64,000 nucleotides of DNA from an uncultured Phycisphaerales bacterium (GTDB lineage Bacteria > Planctomycetota > Phycisphaerae > Tepidisphaerales > Tepidisphaeraceae): the NCBI GenBank assembly GCA_903871935.1, contig CAIQIQ010000095.1, positions 62,001-126,000 on the forward strand. Reading direction: 5' to 3'. Made by a program: the position numbers and the translations under genes. The notes under the pieces were generated by a model that saw only the letters and a list, made by a program, of their open reading frames with translations, was not told the DNA's origin and did no database searches. Below are positions 41,272-50,031 of this stretch, piece by piece; positions within the stretch are counted from its first letter, which is position 1; each line of letters opens with the position of its first letter.

Positions 41272-42130
41272 CTGGTTTGCCATAATCGCTTTCGCACTTG
41301 CATACGCATTGTCCGGGTGCCAGACGCAGCCGTCGGGCCCGGGCACTGGCGGCCTTTCTGCCCTCTCCCGCGAGCAACTCGTCGAGAAGATCAACGCCAA
41401 CAACCAGCGGATCCCCACGCTCTGGGCACGGATCAACCTTCGCGCCGACATCCGTAACCCCGACACCGGCAAGCGGACCACGGTCTATGCTGACCACGGC
41501 TACCTCTTCTACCGCGCCCCCGGGGAACTGCGCCTGCGAGCCGACAAGGATGTCGCGGGTCTGCTGCTTGATCTTGGAATCAATACACAGCGCTACTGGG
41601 TGATCGCCCCTGAGCCCGGTCCGGACACGATGTGGTGGGGCAACGTCCAGGCCGAGCCGCAACGCTCCGAGATTCCGCTCCGGCCGCAGGACATGCTGGA
41701 GATCCTGGCGATCCGGCCGATCGACGTCGCCGGGCCTGACGCCCCCAAGCTTCAGTACAGCCAGAAAGATAAGGCCTACATGCTCATCTGGTATCGCCAG
41801 GTGGCCGGCCGGTATTTTGTGTCCCGCGAGATCTTCTACGATCCCGACACACTGCTTCCCAAAACTGTGCTGCTATTCGCGGCCGACGGCAGTTTGGCCC
41901 TGCGCGCCAATCTCACCGACCATGGCCAGGTCGATTCGCCGACCAAACCCGAACCTCGGATGGCGCGAGAGTACGAACTGCTGCTCCCTGAAAGCCGATC
42001 CCGGGCCGAACTGCGGCTGTTGAATATGACAATCTCCCGCGAAAGCGTCCCCAATGACGCCAGCTTCCGATTCCCCGAGAAACGGTCTGTCGCAAAGGAA
42101 AAGCAGATTGATGCCCATGTTCCGAAGTAG
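41258..42130 (+). CDS. lipoprotein of unknown function
   Basis: The 290-residue protein has a lipoprotein signal MKRPSWFAIIAFALAYALSGC with lipobox LSGC. The mature part resembles LolA/LolB-like beta structures in layout (LFYRAPGELRLRADKDVAG, then a region with FVSREIFYDPDTLLPK), as in many planctomycete lipoproteins, but the match is only by pattern. GGGGAGAT precedes the ATG. It overlaps the genes on both sides, which supports a three-gene operon with a possible envelope role. Confidence 0.7.
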   Translation: MKRPSWFAIIAFALAYALSGCQTQPSGPGTGGLSALSREQLVEKINANNQRIPTLWARINLRADIRNPDTGKRTTVYADHGYLFYRAPGELRLRADKDVAGLLLDLGINTQRYWVIAPEPGPDTMWWGNVQAEPQRSEIPLRPQDMLEILAIRPIDVAGPDAPKLQYSQKDKAYMLIWYRQVAGRYFVSREIFYDPDTLLPKTVLLFAADGSLALRANLTDHGQVDSPTKPEPRMAREYELLLPESRSRAELRLLNMTISRESVPNDASFRFPEKRSVAKEKQIDAHVPK

Positions 42131-43625
42131 CTGTGTTCTCCTGCTGTTGATGGCGCTGGGCCCGATGCTTGCCATCGCGGCCGACCCTGTCGTTGCCGGC
42201 GTCCAGATCGAAGGCGCTTCCGATACCGGCAACGCCTGGTTCGCCAGAACCGTTATCACCCCCGATGGCAAGGAGACCCTCATCTATGAGCGAGAGGAGG
42301 GCCTCCGCGACTGGCATTTAACCACCTCCATTGCCCAACCCATTACTCAACTCACGCACTATGGCAGCCAGCTTGTCGCGATGCTGCCTGATGGGCAGTG
42401 GCTCTTCGTGGGTGAGAGCAGCGGGCAATCGCTGCCTGCCCGAAATCGACTGATCGCGATCGCCGGCGATGCTTCGACCTTGTGGGCCGTGGGCGAGCGA
42501 ACAGCCAATCCCAGCACCAGTCCGACTACTTCCACTACCGGCGCGACCACCGCCCCTGGCACCCGACCGGCGACTACCCAAGTGACCGAACCTGTCGGCT
42601 TGTCAGTCTTTCAGTTCACCGCCGGCAAGTGGAAACGCCTGGGGGCCCTGCCGCAGACGGTCGCACCTGCCAGCGTCGCTTTGGGCTTGTCCACATCCCG
42701 GCCCGTCGTTGCGTTTGCCGAAGGCGGCATCGTCTCGGTGCTGCGGCTGGGCGCCGACGACAAATGGGCAGATCTTGGCCAGCAACCTGCGGGTGATCTG
42801 CTGCCGCGCAAGGTGATCGCCGACAGCGGCCACCTGTTCGTTTGGCTTACCGGCAGTGCCGGGCCGGATCGCCTGCTGGTGCGCTCCGATCATTGGCTTG
42901 ATCCAGTCACTCTCAAGCGCGAGGCCGATATCCGTTCTCTGGGTCTCGCGGGCGGAATGCTTCGCTACGTCTATTCCGATGGCCATTCCGTCCACCAGCA
43001 CAGCATCAACACCCGGACGCTGCAGGCCGATCGCAGCGATGAAGAGATCGCCACGCCCGATGCCTCCAGACTCCAGCGCATCTGGGGATTTCTCGACTGG
43101 GCGATGATCGGCCTGGTTGGTCTGGTGGTCTTGCACACCTACCGCCAGCGCGATCAGTACCGCCAACTCTCCCCCGACTGGAAGAAGGTTGAGCTCGCGC
43201 CCTTCGGCCGGCGCATCTTCGCCGGCATGATCGACCTTGTGCCCCTGCTCGCGGCGGCTGTATACGCCAGGCTCTACATCGCACATGTTGGGTCTCCGCC
43301 TGACCTGCTGCTGGTTCCGCAGGCATTTGAGCTGCTCGTCTGGGCATCCGGGATTTACCTGGCCCACACCACGATGATCGAGTCCCTCGCCGGCCGGAGT
43401 CTGGGCAAGATGATCGCCCGGCTACAGGTGGTCCGTCTCGACGGTGGCAAGCCCCACATGGGGGCACTGGCCATCCGCAACCTCCTCCGCTGCGTTGACC
43501 TGGTCCTGCTGTTCACTCCGATCTTCATGTTCTATCTTCCGCTGCGTCAGCGGGTGGGAGATATGGCCGCCAGCACAATTGTGGTCGCCAAACGCGAAGA
43601 AGACTCCACGCATCCAACTGATTGA
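42111..43625 (+). CDS. secreted/anchored propeller-like protein with RDD domain
   Basis: The 504-residue protein has a signal peptide (MPMFRSSCVLLLLMALGPML), a beta-rich domain with a Thr/Pro-rich insert (residues 135-165), and a transmembrane helix near residue 350 (WAMIGLVGLVVLHTY). The C-terminal RDD domain (FGRRIFAGMIDLVPLLAAAV, LAGRSLGKMIARLQV, IRNLLRCVDLVLLF) is a membrane module often linked to transport or envelope stress. It overlaps the lipoprotein gene by 20 bases. Confidence 0.75.
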   Translation: MPMFRSSCVLLLLMALGPMLAIAADPVVAGVQIEGASDTGNAWFARTVITPDGKETLIYEREEGLRDWHLTTSIAQPITQLTHYGSQLVAMLPDGQWLFVGESSGQSLPARNRLIAIAGDASTLWAVGERTANPSTSPTTSTTGATTAPGTRPATTQVTEPVGLSVFQFTAGKWKRLGALPQTVAPASVALGLSTSRPVVAFAEGGIVSVLRLGADDKWADLGQQPAGDLLPRKVIADSGHLFVWLTGSAGPDRLLVRSDHWLDPVTLKREADIRSLGLAGGMLRYVYSDGHSVHQHSINTRTLQADRSDEEIATPDASRLQRIWGFLDWAMIGLVGLVVLHTYRQRDQYRQLSPDWKKVELAPFGRRIFAGMIDLVPLLAAAVYARLYIAHVGSPPDLLLVPQAFELLVWASGIYLAHTTMIESLAGRSLGKMIARLQVVRLDGGKPHMGALAIRNLLRCVDLVLLFTPIFMFYLPLRQRVGDMAASTIVVAKREEDSTHPTD

Positions 43626-43663
43626 GCACCTTCGGTGCCGGTTCAGACGACATTGAGGCCCCC

Positions 43664-45511
43664 ATGAGCACACAGGATCTGCGAGAGTGGTACTTGCGGC
43701 GGATCGTCAAGAACGTGCCGCACATCCTGAACTGTTTTGAACCCGGCGCTGGTGTCTTTCGCGTCGAGAGCGGCCACGACCATCTCTACCGGCACTGTCT
43801 GCGGCCGCTGGCGTACCTGTACAAGAACCCGTTCGAGGGCAACCGCTTTCACGGCGATGCCTCCGTACTGGACAAGATCATCCGCCAGGGCGACGTAATC
43901 TGCGGTGCCGGCGAGGCCGGCGACGATCGCCAGCACGGCTCGATGGGAGTTGAGTGGATCCCCTACAACATCATGGAGTGCATCGAGTGGCTCGGATCGG
44001 AGCTGGGCCCCGCGCGGCGTGCCAAGTGGCTCGAGGCTCTCTCCGGGCATCTCGATGAGATGCGGCTGATCAACAACTATATCTCTACCGCGCCCAACCA
44101 CTTCATCTGGCGGGCAGCGCTGCTCTACCGTGCGGGCCAGTTGTTTGATCATCCCGCCTGGCGCCAGTCTGGGGAGATGTGGGCCCGCCAGGTGTGCCGG
44201 ATGCAGACGTCCGATGGCTATTGGGATGAGCCGCTCCGCGGCCACGGTCCTTCGACCAGCTACCAACGTACGCTGCTGCACGGACTGGACCTGTACTATC
44301 GCTTCAGCGGGGACGAGGAGGTCCGCAGCGCCCTGGACAAGGGGATCGATTTCGCCGTCCGGTCGGCGTATCCGGATGGTACGCCGATCGAGACCTTCGA
44401 CGGCCGGCAGCCGTATCTGGCGGCATTTGCCGCCGGCATGGCGGCCAACGCCCTGTCGCGCACGCCCCAGGGACGCCGCCTGATTCGCTGCCAGATCGAG
44501 CGGCTTGACGAACTGGGCGTGACGGATGCCGAGCGGCCCTGCGGCTTCGCGGTCCACTGGTATCTGTTCGCGACAACCGACTTTATGCTGGATTGCTATC
44601 GCTTCATGGAGGATGGGCCGGAAGAGCCGCTTCCGCAGGCGGGCCAGCGCTTCGCCGATGCCTTTGCCTTTGGCGGCCAGGACGGTGTCGGCGGCGGAGC
44701 GATCGTCAGGTACAAGCCCTGGATGGTGGCGCTTTGCGCAGCCGAGTCGGACATCCCGCGCATCAGCAGTAACATCTATATCAGCGAGCGCCAGAGCGGC
44801 TGGAGCATCTACCACGACCGGGTGGGCTTGATCGCCGGCGGTGGCAACCGGATGCGCAATCACGTCCCCTTTGCCAATGCCATCGTGCTGACGGGTTGGA
44901 AGGACGTGGCGTGCGTCGGTGGCGTGTTCGCGGATGAATTCATTGGACCCGCCCAGGGTCTGCCCGGCAGCAATCCCGCTATCACCGAGGCGAACGACCC
45001 GGTTAAGGGCTGCTACTATCCGATCCGTCGGCGGGTCGAGATGACCGCGGAGGGGGCGGCACTGCACCTGGATTACCTGCACGGACGGGTTCGCTTCGAT
45101 CTGCGCGTTGAGGCGGATGACCGACTGGCGATCGATTACCAGGTCGATGCGTGCGATACGCGAACGATCCTGCTGCAGGCGCCGATCCCGCTTTTCTGGC
45201 CGGGACACTTCACGCTCGATGACCGTCCGCTGAAGGTTGATGACCTCGAAACCATCCGCACGCTGCCGGTTCGACAAGCCTTGGCGCTGCGAGCCCGCGG
45301 CTGCCAGGTGACTTATGAGCCGGCCAGCGAGGCGCCGGCCCGGTTTACCTTTGCGCTCGAGCCGATCAAGAACTGGCGCTTCGCGAAGATGAATTACGTG
45401 CCGGATGTGCGCTATCAGCCACTCTACACGGTTGGCGTGCTGTCGCGCGAATTGCGCGAACCACAGGCCCGCGGCCGATTACTTACCATTACCGTCCGGG
45501 CTGCCGAATGA
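43664..45511 (+). CDS. large six-hairpin-like (alpha/alpha toroid) protein, possible glycoside hydrolase or lyase
   Basis: The 615-residue protein has repeated helical hairpins rich in W, Y and H over the first 330 residues (for example LNCFEPGAGVFRVESGHDHL, DGYWDEPLRGHGPSTSYQRT, YLAAFAAGMAANALSRTPQG). A beta-rich second half of about 280 residues follows (RISSNIYISERQSGWSIYHD, VACVGGVFADEFIGPAQGLP). This organisation is that of polysaccharide lyases and glycoside hydrolases with an alpha/alpha toroid plus beta sandwich. No export signal is seen. GAGG precedes the ATG at 43664. I do not assign a family. Confidence 0.6.
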   Translation: MSTQDLREWYLRRIVKNVPHILNCFEPGAGVFRVESGHDHLYRHCLRPLAYLYKNPFEGNRFHGDASVLDKIIRQGDVICGAGEAGDDRQHGSMGVEWIPYNIMECIEWLGSELGPARRAKWLEALSGHLDEMRLINNYISTAPNHFIWRAALLYRAGQLFDHPAWRQSGEMWARQVCRMQTSDGYWDEPLRGHGPSTSYQRTLLHGLDLYYRFSGDEEVRSALDKGIDFAVRSAYPDGTPIETFDGRQPYLAAFAAGMAANALSRTPQGRRLIRCQIERLDELGVTDAERPCGFAVHWYLFATTDFMLDCYRFMEDGPEEPLPQAGQRFADAFAFGGQDGVGGGAIVRYKPWMVALCAAESDIPRISSNIYISERQSGWSIYHDRVGLIAGGGNRMRNHVPFANAIVLTGWKDVACVGGVFADEFIGPAQGLPGSNPAITEANDPVKGCYYPIRRRVEMTAEGAALHLDYLHGRVRFDLRVEADDRLAIDYQVDACDTRTILLQAPIPLFWPGHFTLDDRPLKVDDLETIRTLPVRQALALRARGCQVTYEPASEAPARFTFALEPIKNWRFAKMNYVPDVRYQPLYTVGVLSRELREPQARGRLLTITVRAAE

Positions 45512-45536
45512 GGGGAGCATCACTACGAGGCGAACG

Positions 45537-45962
45537 ATGATAAGAACCTCCGTTTCAATCCTTGCCGGGCCGGTGATGCTGTTCCTGATGTGCAATGCCG
45601 GCGGCTGCAAGAAGCCATACACGTACAACGTGCAGGTGATCAACGCCACCTGGGGCGATCTCAGGAGCGTGAAGCTGGACTGGGGTAAGGGCAATGAGGC
45701 AATCGGCGACATCAACTCACGCAAAGAGCAGGTTCTGGGGCCCTGGTTCACCCGGCCGCCCGAAACGGTCACGCTGACGTGGGTGGATGACGGCAAGGAA
45801 AGGACCGCTTCGGCCAACGTTCCCGTTCCGCCGGCAAGTTTCGACGGCACGTACTTCATCCTCGTGAAGGACGATGATATGAGCGTGCACATGGCCGCTC
45901 TGGGAGACAAACAGACCTACCAGCGTTTGCGCGCGCAGGTGCCGGGGCCGCCACCGTTGTAG
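45537..45962 (+). CDS. small lipoprotein of unknown function
   Basis: The 141-residue protein has the signal MIRTSVSILAGPVMLFLMC with a cysteine-containing region CNAGGCKK, so lipidation at one of two cysteines is likely. The mature part is beta-rich (VQVINATWGDLRSVKLDWGK, VTLTWVDDGKERTASANVPV). I do not recognise the family. GAGG lies six or seven bases before the ATG. It follows the six-hairpin gene by 25 bases and may be co-transcribed with it. Confidence 0.65.
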   Translation: MIRTSVSILAGPVMLFLMCNAGGCKKPYTYNVQVINATWGDLRSVKLDWGKGNEAIGDINSRKEQVLGPWFTRPPETVTLTWVDDGKERTASANVPVPPASFDGTYFILVKDDDMSVHMAALGDKQTYQRLRAQVPGPPPL

Positions 45963-45975
45963 TGTGCGTAACAGA

Positions 45976-47319
45976 TCAGGTGAGGCGAACCCCGGCACTA
46001 CTGAGTTTCTTCTGAAGGTCGCGGATATCGACCTTGTAGAGCGGCACATTGCGCTTCGCGGCAATGGCGGTGGCCTGGCCGGCGGCTTGTCCCATCGCGA
46101 AACAGGCAGGCATGACACGGACGCTGCCGTGCATCTCGCGGTCGGCGGATAGGCAGCGGCCGGCGACGGCGAGGTTGTCGAGTGTCCTGGGCAGCAGGCA
46201 GGAGAAAGGGATACCGTAGGTTTTGCCAGGCGCCATGACCAGGTGGTCGAAATCGTTCTGGAATTTCCGGATGTCTTTCCTGCTGGGCGTGGCGTTGTGG
46301 ACGTCGATGGGATAGTCGTAGCAGGCGATGTCGTCGGCGTGGTGACGGGCGTTCTTGAAGTCGTCGATGGTAAGTCGCCCCCGGCCTTCGATGCGGCGAC
46401 TCTCGCGGACGCCAGCGAGCGAGGCGGTGGCGACGATGCGGGCGTTTTTCATTCCGGGGATGTTCTTGCGGGCGTAGTCGATGTAGGAGTGTGCCATCTT
46501 GCGGCCGGCCAGGACAGCGCGGGAGAGATCTCGCGCATCGCAGGCGTCGACCTCGAAGATGTGCGCGAAGTTGACGCCAACGGAACAGGGCGTCACTTCG
46601 AAAGGGTAAACTCCGCGGTACTCGGCCTTGGGAATGGCCGGGATGGCCCCGGATTCCTGGAGATGGAGCCACCAGCCGACGCGGTCGCTGCCGATGGACT
46701 TGATGAATTCACGATAGACGGGCAGGTCGATGCCGGTGGCGGTGTAGCAGACGCCGACGGGTTGCGTGCGTCCGTTCGAGTCGCCCTTTTCGAAGGGAAC
46801 GCCGGCGGCCGCGGCGACGTCCGCATCGCCGGTGGCATCGATGAACATTTTGGCGGCGACAGCCTGCCGGCCAGACTTGTTCTGCAGGATGACGTGGCTC
46901 ACCCGGCGGCCGCGTTTTCTGACCCCGGCGAACTGGGTGAAGAACAGCACCTTGGCACCGGCTTGGGCGACCATCTGGTCGAAAACGAACTTGAGCTTTT
47001 CGAGATCGATGGGAATCCAGGCCATGGTGTCATCATTCCTGCCCAGGCCGTCCAGGGCTTTCAGGCGGTCGATGACTTCCTGGATAATCCCGGCGATGGC
47101 CGGACGATCGGTGTGCCCGAGCGGCGCAAAGACCGGGACCATTCCGCTGGTGCTCATGCCCCCCATGCAGCCGGTTTGTTCGACGAGGAGCACCTTGGCT
47201 TTGGCCCGCGCTGCGGCGACGGCGGCGCCGATGCCGGCGGGACCGCCGCCCAAGACCACAACGTCATACTGTCCCATGACGGGAATGATGCATGCAGGTT
47301 CGCGGATGGACTTGGCCAC
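45976..47319 (-). CDS. FAD-dependent oxidoreductase (FAD_oxidored family)
   Basis: The 447-residue flavoprotein has a Rossmann FAD motif GGGPAGIGAAVAAARA near residues 24-39. EQTGCMGGMSTSGMVPVF follows near 48-65, then FIDATGDADVAAAAG and a C-terminal FAD contact (GRCLSADREMHGSVRVMPAC). It belongs to the large planctomycete group often found near sulfatases and sugar genes; the substrate is unknown. AAAGGATG lies seven bases before a GTG at 47319, which I chose. An ATG at 47337 lacks a ribosome binding site. It diverges from the sulfatase gene. Confidence 0.8.
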   Translation of the reverse strand: MAKSIREPACIIPVMGQYDVVVLGGGPAGIGAAVAAARAKAKVLLVEQTGCMGGMSTSGMVPVFAPLGHTDRPAIAGIIQEVIDRLKALDGLGRNDDTMAWIPIDLEKLKFVFDQMVAQAGAKVLFFTQFAGVRKRGRRVSHVILQNKSGRQAVAAKMFIDATGDADVAAAAGVPFEKGDSNGRTQPVGVCYTATGIDLPVYREFIKSIGSDRVGWWLHLQESGAIPAIPKAEYRGVYPFEVTPCSVGVNFAHIFEVDACDARDLSRAVLAGRKMAHSYIDYARKNIPGMKNARIVATASLAGVRESRRIEGRGRLTIDDFKNARHHADDIACYDYPIDVHNATPSRKDIRKFQNDFDHLVMAPGKTYGIPFSCLLPRTLDNLAVAGRCLSADREMHGSVRVMPACFAMGQAAGQATAIAAKRNVPLYKVDIRDLQKKLSSAGVRLT

Positions 47320-47443
47320 GGCGTCATCCTTTCGCATTTGACTTGCGGGGTATCGTACCGGATCAGGGCAGTTGGTCCCAAACCTTGGCTCTGCCTGAAA
47401 ACCCAATGGCCCCACCGTCGCGGAACGTAGTTGGTGAATGACT

Positions 47444-47478
47444 GCTCTTGCCCAATCCGGGCCGCTCCGGTTGAATGG
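47444..47478. repeat. short GC-rich inverted repeat shared with 53994-54029
   Basis: GCCCAATCCGG followed by GCCGCTCCGG and TTGAATGG resembles the block GCCCAATCCGAACTACTCCG plus GGTTGGATGGG at 53994-54029. Both contain CCAATCC/GGTTGg half-symmetry and both lie outside accepted coding regions. They may be decayed copies of one intergenic element. Confidence 0.35.
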
Positions 47479-47521
47479 CCGTACGTTCAGCGCATCTGGG
47501 CGTGCGGAAGGTAGGCAAACT

Positions 47522-48904
47522 ATGGGATCGCAGCCCGCGAAACAGCGGCCGAACATCATCGTGTTCTTCACAGATCAGCAGCGTTGGGATACCACCGGAG
47601 TACATGGCAATCCGCTCGATCTGACGCCGAACTTTGACCAGATGGCGACCTCCGGAACTCACGCCTGGAACGCCTTCACCTGCCAGCCGGTGTGCGGCCC
47701 GGCGCGCTGCTGCCTGCAGACGGGTCGGTATGCCACCGCAGTCGGATGCTGGAGGAACGGTCGGCCGCTGCCGCGAACCCAGAAGACGCTGGCACATCAC
47801 TTCAACGATGCCGGGTACGACACAGCCTATATCGGCAAGTGGCACCTGGCGTCGGAGCAGGCGGTAAAGCCGGCCGAACGCGGCGGGTATCGCTACTGGC
47901 TTGCCAGCAACGCCACGGAGATGGACTCCGATGCCTACGACTGCATCCTGCATGACGGCCGGGGAAAGCGCGTGAAACTGCCGGGATACCGGGTGGATGC
48001 CATGACGGATGCGGCCATCCGTTACATCGATGACCATCAGAAGTCGCCGTTCTTTATGTTTCTCTCGTATCTCGAGCCGCATTTTCAGAACCATCGCGAC
48101 AACTACCCAGCGCCCGATGGCTATGCCCGGAAGTACGAGGGGCGATGGATGCCGCCGGACCTGGCGGCCATCCACAGTGATACGACCGGATTGGTCGGCG
48201 GCAACGCCTACCAGAGTATGGGCGGCTACTGCGGCATGATCAAACGCCTGGATGAGTCGCTGGGACGCATCCGCGACGCCCTGAAGTCACTGGGGATGCT
48301 CCAGAACACGATCATCATCTTCACCACCGACCACGGCTGCCATTTCAAGACGCGCAATGACGAGTACAAGCGATCGGGCCACGATGGCGCGATCCGTATT
48401 CCGCTGGCGTTCTCCGGCCCGGGCTTTGAGCAGGGAGGCCAGTTGCGTCAGATGATTAGCCTGGTGGATGTTCCGCCGACGCTGCTCGACGCCGCGGGCA
48501 TCGCCGTGCCGCGCAGTATGCAGGGTCGGTCGATCCTGCCTTTGCTCAAACGCGATTACGCGGGCTGGCCCGACGATGTCTTCGTGCAGATCAGTGAGAG
48601 CGAAGTCGGCCGGGCGGTGCGTACCGGGCGCTGGAAGTACATCGTCATCGCACCGGGCCTGAGTGGCGAAGATGTGCCGGGATCAACCGAATACCGCGAG
48701 AAGTGCCTGTATGACCTGCAGGCCGATCCCTGGGAGCTGAATAACCTGATCGGGCTGCAGTCGCATTTGCCGGTGGCCGCCAGGATGAGACAGAGGCTGA
48801 TCAAGCATATGGTGGCGGCGGGCGAGAAGGCTCCTCACATTGAGTTGGCCCCACAGCGCCCATCCGGGCAGAAGCGCGTTGCGGATGACGAGGTGGAGCA
48901 GTGA
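47522..48904 (+). CDS. type I sulfatase
   Basis: The 460-residue alkaline-phosphatase-superfamily sulfatase has metal-site residues in FFTDQQRWDTTG near residues 15-26. The formylglycine motif Cys58-Gly-Pro60-Ala-Arg62 (in CQPVCGPARCCLQTGR) needs an anaerobic or FGE-type maturase. GKWHL and TTDHGCHFKTRND supply further active-site residues. There is no clear signal peptide, unlike most planctomycete sulfatases. GAAGGTAGG precedes the ATG. The substrate, probably a sulfated sugar or choline sulfate-like compound, is not evident. Confidence 0.88.
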   Translation: MGSQPAKQRPNIIVFFTDQQRWDTTGVHGNPLDLTPNFDQMATSGTHAWNAFTCQPVCGPARCCLQTGRYATAVGCWRNGRPLPRTQKTLAHHFNDAGYDTAYIGKWHLASEQAVKPAERGGYRYWLASNATEMDSDAYDCILHDGRGKRVKLPGYRVDAMTDAAIRYIDDHQKSPFFMFLSYLEPHFQNHRDNYPAPDGYARKYEGRWMPPDLAAIHSDTTGLVGGNAYQSMGGYCGMIKRLDESLGRIRDALKSLGMLQNTIIIFTTDHGCHFKTRNDEYKRSGHDGAIRIPLAFSGPGFEQGGQLRQMISLVDVPPTLLDAAGIAVPRSMQGRSILPLLKRDYAGWPDDVFVQISESEVGRAVRTGRWKYIVIAPGLSGEDVPGSTEYREKCLYDLQADPWELNNLIGLQSHLPVAARMRQRLIKHMVAAGEKAPHIELAPQRPSGQKRVADDEVEQ

Positions 48905-48931
48905 AACGACGGCGCATCGCCCCAACACCTA

Positions 48932-50017
48932 TCAATGAATCTCGCCATAGTGCAGCGCTGTCTCGAACATGGCGTAGATATTCTCCGGCGGCGTGCCGGC
49001 CTGGATCGCGTGCGATGGACCAAGGATATAGCCGCCGCCTTTGCCCAGGATGCGGATCAGGTGCCGCACTTCCTGGCGCACATCTTCGGGCGTTCCAAAG
49101 GGCAAGGTGGTTTGCACACTGACCCCACCCTCGAAGCAGAGGCGCTGGCCAAAACGCGACTTCAGATCCAGTGGATCCATGCCTTGGGCGCTGAACTGCA
49201 ACGCCTGGAGCACGTCGATGCCCATATCGATCAGCCCCGGCACGGCCTGGGCGATGGATCCATCGCTGTGATAGATCACCTTTACGCCAAATTCGTGCAC
49301 CACCTTATTCAGACGGGCGTGGCAGGGCTTGATCAGGTCTTCCCAGGTCTCTAGCGACATCAGCAGGCCGGTTTGCCCGCCCAGGTCGTCGGCGGTGAAG
49401 GCCAGGTCCACGCGCCCGTCGGCCGCCTCAAGCAGCTTGCGGAAGTAGGCGCAGTAATAGTCTGTGACGCGCTGGAACAGGGCGTGAGCGAATTCTGGAT
49501 CGAGAGCCAGATCGAGGAAGATCTGCTCGAAGCCGCGCATGTACCACGAGGTCTCAAAGATGTTGCCGTTGTGGATCATCAGGCAGCGCTCTTTGCGGCT
49601 CTGCAGGTGGTCGAGATGCGCGGCAAACGTGGAGGTGTCGAACCAGTCGGGGTTAGGCCATGGATAGCGCTGCAGGTCGGCGATAGAGGTTGCGCCCGCC
49701 AGCGGGTGCACGTCGATCTCATCGTAAGCGGCCGGCCCGTAGGACTGCGCTTTGCGGTGCACGCCCCAGACATCTGTCCCCGGAGGCCGGGCGGGGCCAA
49801 CGTAGGGCGGCTCGACCGACTGGATATCGATAAAGGAATCGAGGTAGGCATTCAGACTGATGCCGCGCTCGCGGATCAAGAAACGCTCGAATTCCTGGCT
49901 TGCCGGGTAATTGATCCCTGAGCAGACCATGGCGATGGGAATGCGGTCGGTGACCTGGGGCTGGAGCGACAGGCGCACCCGTTCGCGGCTGGTGAGAGGA
50001 TCTTTGGTCAAAGGCAT
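48932..50017 (-). CDS. uroporphyrinogen decarboxylase (URO-D) superfamily protein
   Basis: The 361-residue TIM-barrel protein of the URO-D/MtaA/CmuA superfamily has a conserved start RERVRLSLQPQVTDRIPIA, DDLGGQTGLLMS near residue 215, HSDGSIAQAVPGLIDMGIDV near residue 255 and an end with GKGGGYILGPSHAIQAGTPP. The arginine pattern of haem-pathway HemE is not obvious, so a methyltransferase-like or unknown catabolic role is more likely. CAGGAG precedes the ATG at 50017. It follows the amidohydrolase gene by 14 bases in one operon. Confidence 0.78.
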   Translation of the reverse strand: MPLTKDPLTSRERVRLSLQPQVTDRIPIAMVCSGINYPASQEFERFLIRERGISLNAYLDSFIDIQSVEPPYVGPARPPGTDVWGVHRKAQSYGPAAYDEIDVHPLAGATSIADLQRYPWPNPDWFDTSTFAAHLDHLQSRKERCLMIHNGNIFETSWYMRGFEQIFLDLALDPEFAHALFQRVTDYYCAYFRKLLEAADGRVDLAFTADDLGGQTGLLMSLETWEDLIKPCHARLNKVVHEFGVKVIYHSDGSIAQAVPGLIDMGIDVLQALQFSAQGMDPLDLKSRFGQRLCFEGGVSVQTTLPFGTPEDVRQEVRHLIRILGKGGGYILGPSHAIQAGTPPENIYAMFETALHYGEIH

Positions 50018-50031
50018 AGGGCTCCTGAGCA

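Noticed and set aside
43643..45277. Long minus-strand open frame (544 codons) opposite the six-hairpin-like gene
   Set aside because: Its translation is rich in Arg, Val and Ala with no motifs, as expected for the antisense shadow of a GC-rich gene. The + strand frame has a ribosome binding site and a structured protein pattern.
46243..47430. Plus-strand open frame of 395 codons over the FAD oxidoreductase gene
   Set aside because: The minus-strand frame has a clear FAD-binding motif. The plus-strand translation shows only repetitive Val/Gly/Asp composition and is a shadow.
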